Made by a program: the position numbers and the translations under genes
DNA from: Branchiostoma floridae
Taxonomy: Eukaryota; Chordata; Leptocardii; Amphioxiformes; Branchiostomatidae
Assembly: GCF_000003815.2 (NCBI RefSeq)
Contig: NC_049982.1
Span: forward strand, 15,651,704-15,715,703
DNA length: 64,000 nt
Direction: 5' to 3'
Part shown: positions 23,530 through 34,560 of the stretch, piece by piece
How the letters are laid out: each line of letters begins with the position of its first letter
Numbering within the stretch: position 1 is the first letter of the stretch
Notes under the pieces: generated by a model
Database searches by the model: none
What the model saw: only the letters and a program-made list of their open reading frames with translations
What the model was told of the DNA's origin: nothing

Positions 23530-23989
23530 CAGTCAAACCTGTATTAGCGGCCACCTGGCCATAGTGACCACTTTTTGTCGGTCCCTTGGATTCGTAATGA
23601 TTAAGAAATAGGCTTAGCGGCCACCTGTCCAACGCGGCCACGGCCACACGATTTCCGGTCCCGTTGATACAGAAACATTGCCTATTGCAACCATACTGCA
23701 GCCTTATGTCACCCTGCACCGAGTTTGAAATTGTAATTTGCGAGGATTTGGAGTTCCTGACAGGGTCATTTTGGCGGTAGCAGAAGGTATGCATGCCTTG
23801 AGCATTAAAGTGCAAGTCTTTGTCGGTGAGTCGGTGACTTTACCGATCGAGACAATGTTACTTGGTGAGAAAGATCATTTGTAGCTTGCTCATGGTCAAT
23901 TGATCAACATTTTCTCTATAGTGGCCAACTGTCTGTAGTGTCCATATTTCTCCAGTCCCTCGAGGGGCCGCTATAGACATGTTTGACTG
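23530..23989. mobile_element. TA-flanked MITE with CAGTCAAACC termini
   Basis: The left end CAGTCAAACCTGTATTAGCG and right end (reverse complement CAGTCAAACATGTCTATAGC) are imperfect inverted repeats. TA dinucleotides stand directly outside both (23528-23529, 23990-23991), consistent with TA target duplication. About 460 bases, no coding. Confidence 0.7.
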
Positions 23990-25615
23990 TAGTGTGTTGC
24001 AGTGCCTGCCACTCGCCTTCCTCTTCTATCCATCTAAGTTAATTGACTCCATGTTAGTGACCACAAATTGTGTGCTGTCATACTGGCTCTGTGCTACTGA
24101 AAGGCTTGTACAATATTGTAACCTGCTTGGCTGTAATATTGTAATTTGTTACTTTAATCTATTCTTTCGTAGCGTCATTTTGACAAAAGTGCTATATCAC
24201 CACTTAAACAAAAGTGAACTGTCTTTTGAATTTGCGTCTCGGCAGTTTACTTGATACTAAAGGGGTTCTATATGTAAAGGGTTCGTCATAGATTTTGTTT
24301 TTGGTTTGTCCTTATGGTAATGAATGAATAGCAATTGATGTACAGCACTTTGTAACCTAAACTGTGCGCTATAGTATACCGTAGTTGATAACAAAGTACA
24401 ATGTACATGTAGTCATCATTTGAATAGCATTATTGAATATTGACATGATAAAGGCTACTTTTTCCGGCCATTTCTGTATTTGTATACTCATATCAGTTCC
24501 ACAAATCAGCATGACCTTATAGTGGTGAATGAATAGTCAGGCATATTAACAAACCATTGATGTAATGCTTTTTGTCTATAGCAGTACCTATAGTGCACTC
24601 GTATTGATGAAAAAAAAGTATAATGTACACGTATCCACCCCCAAAAGCATTAATCTTGACCTTTGTTCTGGTCTTGTTCTATGATTCTCAATAATAAGAC
24701 AATATGTATGAAGTAGATCCGCCTCCATGTGCCCTTTCTATTAAATGGTATCACATTTGTGGAGTCCTGGTAACCCCCATGTAGAGCCTTCTCATTATGC
24801 ACGACATAGCTGGTAGGTACAAAGTAATTTAGGAACAGATACCGGTTTAATAACATTAGAAAGCAACAGTAAAATGTATAAAATCAGCAAAATTAATTTT
24901 ATAGTATCCCCAAATCCCCCATATGGAGCCCAAATTAATATTGCCTATCAATCATGATATTTTGACAGTTATGCATGGTTCACAAACAACTTCGCAAACA
25001 TTCGCCATGACTTACGCCCCATAGAGTAATAAAATCACCCGATTTACTAAAGACCAAAACCCGAAAAATCCCCATATAGACCCCCCTCTCACGGCTCGCG
25101 TTATGTATGGCCCAATTAGACGACGATTGTTTTTGAATGAGTAGATGTTCCTCTCTCTATCAACATTAAAACCATTCACCAGACCCGCTGGGTATAGATT
25201 TTATTGCGCCTTAAAAATGACTAAAATTTACAGTGACAAAAATTCTGCTTTCAATGGTTCAGGTAACCCCCTGGCATACCCTCTTAACTTTAATGCATTA
25301 TCTTCAACTTCTGGTCTGTATCACTTTAGAACCCATGCTATATGAAAATGCAAAACTTTTGTTCGTACCTTAATTAGATTTTTCAGAATAGCCATCGAAA
25401 TGTCAGTAATTTTCAGGCAAGAATTGTTGGATTCTGGAGGGTCCCTGAGGGGGGTCCCAGAACGCCATAACGAAAAATAGCTGGAGGGTTTTAAGTATAT
25501 GGCTGTTCATAGTTCCACATACCTATCACACATAAAAAGTTTGAGTCGATTTGGTCGACCCCCATCTTCCGGCCTTCGCCTGGGATTGCCTGTTTTTCTC
25601 GGGAATGACTCTTAA

Positions 25616-26552
25616 TACCCTTTGGGCAAAGATTTTGCCATCACAGAATATTTTATGCAATCTATGGGAACACTGCATTGGAGTTTATTGTACTTGTTCA
25701 TAAATTATACAATTACAGGAAGTCAAATCCTGCAGCTCTACACACACATACACTGCACAATGAAACTGCAAATCAATTCTACTTAAAACAATCAGATACA
25801 TGTACAAAATGTACATGAGAATGGGGCTGGAACTTATTTTACTGCAGCTCCCACCACCTGCGAGAATAATGGTATGTTCCATAAGAAAGCTGGCTTCTAA
25901 GGAACACACCACCTAAAGAGATGGATGGTGAACATGTCTAGGCACATGTGACTTGTATATGTGTGTTTATGCTGAGAGTTGGAAAGATGACCATTACTGT
26001 AGCCAGATATCTCTCTCCTAGAGCTGGAACAACTTAGCCTCATAAACAGCAGTATGAAAAAAATTGATGAGTAAAATACAACAGACATTTATGACTTACA
26101 CAACACCAGACTGTTGAATCATCCCACAAGTCGTTGCAAAGAAAAAAAGTTATACAATCTCATGATAAAGATTTGTTACCTAAGCCACTGATTGCACTTT
26201 AAAGTTCTACTTAGCACTTAAGACTCTTTGCTGCTGCAAGAATATAAAAAAGTGATTGTAGAATATATGCTAATTTAAGACCATTTTAGCTACCTGTCCT
26301 TTATACTAAGTATTCAAATGTCTCCTCACAAGACATAATGAATGCACAATTGTGACATAGTGCAAGCCATGAAGTAAAATACCATTGCCACCAATATGAT
26401 AATTTATCCTGCTCACTTGAACTTTGATCAACAGTAATTAGGTGTTCCAGCATATGGATTAACCACAATTTCATATGGATGTCTTGTATGACAAGACGTC
26501 AATAAACGTAGTCTTAAGCCTACTAGCTGTGGTACTGTCATAGTTCACAGCT
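25616..26552. other. PGM3 3' flank
   Basis: No coding exon is supported. A minus-strand AATAAA (TTTATT at 25684-25689) lies about 870 bases past the PGM3 stop, right after the inverted repeat; it may be the PGM3 poly(A) signal. CA-rich short runs are present near 25739-25760. Confidence 0.45.
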
Positions 26553-29500
26553 CTAAGGGGCACAGGGAGGCTGTGGCTGGTCCCCGACTCCCCCTGCCAG
26601 CTGGTACACCTGCACACTCACCTCATGGGCAAGCATGTCTGCATTGGCCTGCATGCAGAGGAACAAAAGGGAGGAAAAGTAAGAAAGGTATTGAAATACC
26701 TCTCACTTTATCTATTTTCTTTTGAATCACATCTTTTCGCTTTCTTAACTTATAGCTTTTAAAACCATTACTAGTATCATCCCACACAGGTAATGTTCAA
26801 AATGAAAACCAACCGATTTTACTTCTGTACTTGCCTTTAAAAAAACAATACGTATACTGCAGATGTAAAATTGAAGCAAATCTAAAATCTAAACACCTGC
26901 AATATCAAGATACAAAAAAGTAAATAATGAAAATAACCAATCCGGGTTCTTCTCTTCCAGTGTCGTACCTGAGTATCTGCTTCTGCAAACACCCTGACTA
27001 CATCTTCTGTACCTGAAGGCCTGAGGAAATAATTACACTGGTTTGTGTGGTGTTTGTTTTAGGTTAAAACACTTAATTTGCAACACATTGAGAGACAGGT
27101 GGTTAATATGCAGTCAATTACATACATTGTATTGGAACCCTATGAACAAAGGACTTGCAGTTAGTAGCCTTTTAAACAACACTGCTTGGGGACATTAGAC
27201 GTTTTGGCATACCGAATACGCTAATTATCAGTCTGAATGATAAATAGCTAAATCCATGAAAGTGCATGTGGATTCCTAGTCTGAAAGTACCAACATACAT
27301 ACACATACTATAAAAACACTGTACATGTATATGTCTCAGCAAATACAAAAATAAACTAACCTGACAAAGGATCTTCCCTGCTGGTACTTAGCAACAAGTT
27401 TGTTGATGGCCTCCTGTAGACCAGCTGGAGCCGTGGCACAGCGTTCAGCATCAGTCGTCTGGACAGCCGTCCTGTCCTTCACCTGTACATGAGAAGTGCA
27501 ACAGAAGGTGAACCAGTCAAGTCATTAAGGGAATGCAAGCTGCTAGTATAGTTGGCATTGAGAGGAGATAGCCCCCTTGATCAGTCACATCATCATGTTA
27601 AGCAAACTGGAACTCTGGAATCCAACTCAAAATCTAAGAGTGCAGGGAGTACAGGGTTCCAGTATACTGTTAAAACTCTGTCAATGAATAGAGGTGTATT
27701 CATCTAATGCAGGTCATATTTCAACAGTCCAATACTAGTATGCATAGTTCTGTCACTGTGTAACATCTCAAGACTGGTCAATGTAAGTTGAATTGTTGTT
27801 TCTGTAGCCTAACTAACCTTGATCTTGAGCAGCCTGGATGGGAGGTCCCTGTACTGCATGTTCCAGTCTTCAGCAGCCCAGTCTCGGGTGGACAGGATGG
27901 TCTCCACCACCAGGAAGTCTGAGATGGCATCCCCAACAGTCTGGGGTTCAACAGTAATGCTGTTAGTTAGAGTTATGTTCATTTTGGTTGCCATAGATAA
28001 TTGAACTCATAACACATGCATCAATAAGATAAGAGCTTCGGGTACAAATGGTCTTACTTGGTTGATCAGGTCCATCATGAGAGTCAGCCTGGTTGCTGCT
28101 TCTCTCTTGCTGGACTCAAGGCTGAGGAGGCAGCAAAAGTAAAATGTGAGGCAACACAACTGACATGGTCATGTTTCTACAACAAATACATTTCAGTCCA
28201 CTCTCCAAAAGACCTCCAAAACTATATAACATAGATTTGCTTTGTGACCCAAAATGAAATGATTTCACATCACAATAAAGGTACTATAGACATCATATAA
28301 GTCAGCTGAATATTGTGTAAGTAATTTACTTATTACAACATCAAGTTAAAGGGATGTATAAAGGGAAGACTACCTGTCATCCTGGCTGGCAGCCTTGATC
28401 TTCTGCTCTGCTTGGTCACTGAAAAGTACCTGAAAATGTATGATATTTGGTCTATTTGACAAAACATCAATAGTACTCATATCATTTATGTTGGTGTTTG
28501 GGAGTTAGCTGTTATATTTAACACTTTGAGTCTGTAGTAACAAAAAATGCTGCCTTACTGTTCCATGTCCATTGGCTTCAAAGTAAACCCCAACATCAAA
28601 CTCCAGAGCCTTGTGGTGCAAGTGTTTCACTCCAGTCTTTGCACAGGACACAGGTACTTTCTGGGGGAGGCATGGACAGCAAACATGCTCAACTTGAACT
28701 TCAGCTTTTTCATCTATCAAATGATTTTCTTAAAGTTCTCTCTCTATAGCTTCAGGTAACATCAATATTGCAATGTAGCGATGTGGAACATATTCAATAA
28801 TGAAGTTCATTTCCCAAAGAGAGCATTTCAGCACCAAGGACAGAGACTTGGTCATCTTACCAGTATGATATCAGGATAAAGTTCAACTCTAAGAAAAACT
28901 CCCCACATTTAATGTCTTTGAAGTACAGACATAAGAAGGGCAAAACATTACTGCTGTTACTCAAGTTTAACAAATATTCAGAGACCAACATCAACCTACC
29001 ATGACATCCTCCAGGTATCTTGTGGAAGACCCGTTAGCGTATGCTGTCTGCACCACACCAATGTTCAGTTGAAGACCAGAAGCTGACACAAGCTCACCCA
29101 GATAGCCGGCAATCTGGATTGTTTGTGTGAGGAAATCACACTCATCAAACTTACTTCTGCTCACAATGTATGTACACAGTATAAATACCAGTAACTGTTG
29201 TTTTATTTCCAATTGTGAGTAACTTGTATGAGTGAATGTAACTGCAGCAAGTTTCAATGACTGCAAATGCAGAACATAGTTGATGATAATGAACAAGTGT
29301 TACATTTTGTACTTGGTGTTGAGAAGTGCCCATCTGATGAAAAGAAATGATCAAACTTTCTATCTTAAAAGACACAACATCTTAACGTCTAATTTTGTGA
29401 ACAGCATTTCACCTGACCAAATGGCCATTAAATCAATGAGATTGCTGTTTTCAAATTACTTAAAGTAACTGATAACTAAAATGAAATAGCTCACCAATGT

Positions 29501-32293
29501 TGAAATCTTATCACCATCTAAAAGATTGAAAACTCCATCTGAAACAGAGAACAAGATAATTACTCTAATTCCCAACTAGTTCAAAGGTTTAAAAGGTTCA
29601 TGCCTAATGTATGAGGAACCATTGCAACAGATCAATGAAATGCAATAGTTTGTACCTTTGTTTACGTAGAAAAACACGACCCTGTCTGCATCACCATCAA
29701 AGGACACACACCTCTGTCCTGGTTGAATCTCCAGACCTGAAACACATAATAAAGGTCTTGAACTGCAGCATGTCAATTATAAATATTTTTTTAGAAATAT
29801 AGAAAGAACAACTTAACATGTAAGAATAGTTACATTTCAATCAATTTTTGTAAAGTACCTGCTGGTGGCTTCTGTTGGACCTTCACAAAATCTGCTCCAC
29901 ACTGGAAAGTACAAAGAATAATTGAGAAAATACTTGATGTTTTAAACTTTTAATAAGAAGTGACTTAATTATCCTAAAATCCATATCTTAAACTAAAGTT
30001 TCCCTTTCTTTTTTTGTTCATTTGTATTGCATACCCAGTAAACCACATTATGGCCCTAACACACCAGATTTGTATTGAAGAGTACAATCTGCATAATTGG
30101 ACGAATTCAATTGATCCTCTTACACCGGGAGGACCCTAAGCATCAAATTACAAATTGCATGCTAGCTTGCTGGAAATTTTATGCTGTCAGGGTGTTTTTT
30201 CTTTTTGTCTACCATACCTTCTCATTCAGTTTTCCAGACGACCCATCATTACAGACTGTTATCCTCAAGGACTCATGTAGATGTGACTGCAGTTTCCTTG
30301 TCTTCAGAGCACCCACTCCATTAGCACCATCTATAATCACAACTGGCTCGTACTTCTTCTTTGCACCCGCTAAAAAAGAAGACCATGATTAATTATGTTT
30401 TGACAGTACAGCCATGGTATCAGGCAAAAAATGGCCGCATCAGAGCAAACATTGTTCCAAACTTAACAATAAAACAATAAAAAAAATGTATTGAAAGAAA
30501 GCAAGATGAATTAATCTATCTTGATCTGTTTAGACTAGCCTGATTAAATCTCGCTTATAGCAGCCCGCCAAACATCCACCGGCGGGGAGGGGCCAGTTAC
30601 AGCCCTGGACAGCGGAGTTTGTGTTACACAGACTATGTTTAGACATACCATCTTTCCTCAGTTTAAGGAAGGCCTGTGCTAGCTTCTTGTAGTAGCCCTC
30701 TTCTGTTGGCTCCCCATAGGCACCCTTGCTGTTGTGGCAGCGCACTAGGTAGTGCAGCTGAGGAGTTGTCAGTATCCCTGAGATCAACATTAATCCATAT
30801 CACATGAAAGCTTTTTTGAACTGGTGATCTTTACAAGCTTCAGTTCTCTTCTATATTTCTCCTTTCACAATTCAATGATGCTACAGTGATAACATTCATG
30901 CCATAAAAACCTCCAGTGTAATAATTAATACCAGGCAGTGTGGTTTAAGAACTTAACAACATCATATAGAAAAAACAAACAAAATCAGAACTTACCAAAG
31001 TCAGTGAAAGTTGACCCCATGACCTTCAGCCCATCCAACAAGGCTTGTGTTAGAGGTGGTCCACTTGGCCTTATGGGGATGAAACAGTGACTTACATCAT
31101 TTGCATAAATCATCCCATAGAGTTAAGTAATACGTCATTATCTATTTTTCCAGGATTTAACAATTTACTATATCTTTACCATACATGTACTAATCTGTTA
31201 AACATTTACCTAGCTGATGACTTTGGAAAGACCACCTACCTGGTATCCCTGGCAACAAAGACATCTGAAGGAAGACTGATGTCAATGTCTACTGCATCAA
31301 TGATCCTCTGCAGGGCAGACCCAATGTCTTCATCTCTACAACCAAACCACAAAATCAATCAGACATTCCCTTACTTATCTTTTTCAGATATGTTGTTCTC
31401 CTCTTGACCTATGCAGAACTGCAAGACTCAAAAGCTCAAATTGCTATTGACCTCTTAAATAATCTTTCATTTTCCAAAGGACATCCTTGTTCAACTGCAT
31501 ACTCGTGATCAATTTTAAGTTTGAATGTTATCAATGTGCGTGTTAAATCTCCATTCAGAGTCCATTTTGTTTTAGTGATTTACTTACTTAGCATTTGCCA
31601 AGTCTGTGGCATGTTCCTCCCAGGATTCTTCCAACATCTCACCCATCGGATCCACCAGCTTGACTCCATTGTCTGGCTCAGGGTTATGTGATGCAGTAAT
31701 CATCACAGCTACTGTGGCTGTAAATGCAGACAAAAATCACTGCAGTTGACCATGTACCTTTCCTACTTTTCTAACTTTATTGCATAATGGCACTGCTTTT
31801 TGTTACTGTGACAGGTAGAATTGATTACCAATGAAAGGCATCAACAATTAAAAAGCTCCAATGTGCTTTTCATTTTGATCTGACATGACGTTTACCTTTT
31901 TTGGCCTTTGACCTCAGCGCAGCAAGCAGCCCCATACGGTATAAGACAGGGTCTAAGATGGTTGACCTGGAAACAAAATAAAGGATCATAACCTGCTGAA
32001 TTGCCATTGTTCCATTATATGAACATTAAAGGGTACTGGTAGAATTAATAAACTAACAGTAAAATCTTTGAGAAGGGTATTGCATTTTAGCCACTGATAA
32101 AATTATCTTGTTTTCTGATAAGTGATATTACATCAAATAGCTGTTTTGTATGTCATGCACACATCATGTACTGATGATACTAAGCAAATTCTTACTTGTC
32201 CCTGAAACCAGCAGTTCCGTAGGCAAACTGGATGCCCTCTGGCCGTGGGTGGGCTGCTGCCCCCTTCACTGCCTCAGCAAGAATATCAGACAT
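26553..32293 (-). CDS. PGM3: Phosphoacetylglucosamine mutase (AGM1)
   Basis: Cytosolic phosphohexose mutase converting GlcNAc-6-P to GlcNAc-1-P for UDP-GlcNAc synthesis. Eighteen minus-strand exons: 32293-32196, 31966-31896, 31717-31588, 31335-31240, 31069-30996, 30777-30649, 30369-30218, 29901-29859, 29736-29656, 29538-29495, 29113-29000, 28660-28559, 28429-28374, 28121-28058, 27940-27818, 27482-27361, 27020-26969 and 26648-26553. They sum to 1647 nt, 548 residues (human 542). Landmarks: [11 protein letters not shown] near the start; active-site serine in [17 protein letters not shown] (Ser66); metal loop DGDADR (278-283); sugar-binding FEANGHGT; phosphate-binding [11 protein letters not shown] (500-510). 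All key motifs are intact. Every intron is GT-AG. Divergent from MGAT2, which consumes the downstream sugar nucleotide. Confidence 0.96.
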
Positions 32294-34209
32294 CTTACAA
32301 GTGCTAAAAACACAAACAAATAATGTTGTTTCATCATCTTGAAGAATTTCATTGGCAGAAGTTATTTTTTTTTAATTAGAATTCCTTAGAAAGTTAGTTA
32401 GAAAATGATTACCAGTCTGTATGATAAATATTCAGATTAACTACAAGGAGTAAGTTATTCCTCCACATAACAGCATCCTGGTGTTATCAAAAACAGTTGT
32501 ATAATTTACAGTCAGATAGTCAAAGTACACTATACCATACCTGTGCCAAGTAAACCAACATTTGGGTACATCAACCAAGTTTTGGGTACATCATGTGCAT
32601 TTGTTTTCAACAAATTACAAAAGCAGATGATATTACATACCGCCATCGAGTTTTCTACTTTGTTGGTAGCTTGGCATAAAATGGCTTTTGACAAAAATCA
32701 GTGTCACAAGACAATCTTCATGCTATCCATAAAGGGGGCGTGGCAACCAATAACTTCCAATCGTGTTGTATGTATGCAAAGAGGAACACTGTTAGTTTGT
32801 AACTGAATGAAACTAGCAATCAAAACAAAACTTAATAATATGTGTAACGCTACAGTTACACAGATAAGGAAAAAGGCTAGAAATATAAACACCAGGCAAT
32901 TAAAAGTCTTATTCAACATTTGTTGTGTGCTACTGGTGGATTCATCGATATTTGCAATATTTGCAAACTCATCTACATCAAACCCCTTGATTTAGTTTTG
33001 AACTGCACCGTTAACACGTCATGTTATAAAATGTAACAATTACACCAAGGAGTTTTTTTAACCTCCTTTACTACAACCAAGGAGCTTTTTATATCAGGCT
33101 CCTTGCTACAACCATCGAATGCAACGCAACGGAAACCTTACTATTTTGTTCAATTAAAAACAACAGCAGCAAAACGAAACGCCCAAAGCCCTGCAAACGA
33201 TATGAGTGTTTGCATTACGTCATTCATTGCAGCTAGACGTGTAGTGTGAGAGCGGATCACCTGTAAACGATGCGTACCTGGCGCCACGTGGAACACAAAC
33301 TCACCTGGACAACCCGGAAGTACAGGATGACCTTTGACATTCCGCGCGCGCATGCCCAAAACCTCTAACCAAGATGGTGGTGAAGCGCAACTGAGCTCAC
33401 AAAATCTCGCCAAAAATTGATAATTCTCGCTTCTCATGAGGGATTTGTATAACTTTAAAGGTAAGTGAAGATCCGCACAAGGATACTCTACATCATTTCT
33501 TTTGTATTTTGTCCTAACCAAGCGGTGAATATGGCTTACTGGGGTACAAACGCGATGTCGACGACCAGAACGTTTTTTTTTCACGGTTCTATTCCCCACT
33601 GTGCGTTCCAGCGCTAAAATATGCAACAGCTGTCTGATTGTTTGAGGGGAACTCCACGGAAAAAAGAAAGGCTGCTCATCACAGATAAAACTGTCTTTGA
33701 ACTTGAATGCTATCGTTGGTCATTTCGTCGATTTTTTTGGCAAAGTTACACCAGAAATGGTGGTCGTTTACGATAACAGCTTGCAGCATAAACGTTGCCT
33801 CATTTTCACAATTGTTGTCATAACCATGACAAGAATTTAAAGGGTCCGTTTAATAGAAAAACTAAAAACATTTAAGCGGTCTATTTGTTACTTTTATGTT
33901 GCTCACAGCTGTTCCTACAAATTGAGATTGGCAGCAACAACAAGAGCAGATTATGCTCATAGTCATAAATGGTGAAATCCCATAATTGTTACTGAATGAT
34001 GAATAAAAGATAACGTGATGCAGGAATAGTGCAGATCACAGAGTATTGGGCTGGTCAAAATTTGTTTTGTGTCACAATCCATCCAAGCATGTTGGTAATT
34101 GTGTATTCTGTACTTTTGCCTTTGCAGGCCTTGCTTCTTGGATGGTGTAAGCATAGCATTATGTAATTTTTTGAATCAATTTTTTTGGGGGTGATATTCA
34201 GCACCTGAA
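32294..34209. promoter_or_regulatory. Divergent promoter region of PGM3 and MGAT2
   Basis: The 1.9 kb hold both 5' ends. A GC-richer core around 33220-33480 contains a CACGTG E-box (33285-33290) and a YY1-like AAGATGGTGG near 33371. A strong plus-strand donor AAAG|GTAAGTG at about 33461 could end a non-coding first exon of the MGAT2 transcript, with an acceptor ATTCAG at about 34200. CAAGGAG repeats occur at ~33046-33106. TSS positions are inferred. Confidence 0.5.
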
Positions 34210-34365
34210 ATGTGTGTAGTCAAGCCATCTGAAATGATCCTTTTGATTATTATATTTGGTTTCCTTACATCTCTTGCCCTGTATGCTGTCAAGGTCTTTG
34301 GGAAGTATGACTCTGTCTTGCTAACGGATGATCAGATGAAACAGAAAATCAAAGAGTACCTGTAG
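34210..34365 (+). CDS. Candidate 51-residue single-pass membrane micropeptide upstream of MGAT2
   Basis: An open frame of 52 codons including stop: short N-terminus, a strongly hydrophobic segment (MILLIIIFGFLTSLALYAV), then a charged tail ending DDQMKQKIKEYL. It follows a good splice acceptor (TTCAG at ~34200) and lies 195 bases before the MGAT2 ATG. A GTAGGT donor overlaps its stop; splicing there to the acceptor at ~34510 would still end it after KEYL. It is either an upstream ORF in the MGAT2 5' leader or a small separate gene. I do not recognise the family; organelle-membrane micropeptides share this architecture. Coding status is unproven. Confidence 0.4.
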   Translation: MCVVKPSEMILLIIIFGFLTSLALYAVKVFGKYDSVLLTDDQMKQKIKEYL

Positions 34366-34560
34366 GTGACTCCTCAGCTTTCTTCTGACATCTGTGTATT
34401 CCTTTTACTTTTGACAGCTCTCATACCAAAGTGCAGAGTGAACTTCTCTGTTTGTTGTGAGGACTGCAAATTTTCATCATTAATAGTTTTTGGTTCATTG
34501 TTCTTCCAGCTGAAAAACAGATCTCATTAGTACAATTTTGAAACTGGACACTGCATCACC

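Larger units (their letters stand above)
21296..25615. mobile_element. 4.3-kb foldback element: long inverted repeat bounded by TTAA
   Basis: Left arm about 21296-22436 and right arm about 24455-25615 are reverse complements of roughly 1.15 kb. The outer ~750 bases look almost identical; the inner part is more diverged. Both outer ends read TTAAGAGTCATT inward, so TTAA stands at each boundary, either as a target duplication (as in piggyBac-type insertion) or as part of the TIR. The ~2-kb loop holds a 113-bp-period duplication and two smaller MITE-like elements. I see no transposase reading frame. The arms carry a mirrored 66-codon open frame that is only a by-product of the repeat. Confidence 0.8.

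Noticed and set aside
21557-25345. Identical 66-codon frames on opposite strands (21557-21757 and 25145-25345)
   Set aside because: They are the same sequence in the two arms of the foldback element; no known domain, so a by-product of the inverted repeat rather than genes.
33150-33626. 158-codon minus-strand open frame between PGM3 and MGAT2
   Set aside because: It crosses the GC-richer divergent promoter core, has no recognisable domain or codon pattern, and a likely MGAT2 first-exon donor lies within it on the other strand.
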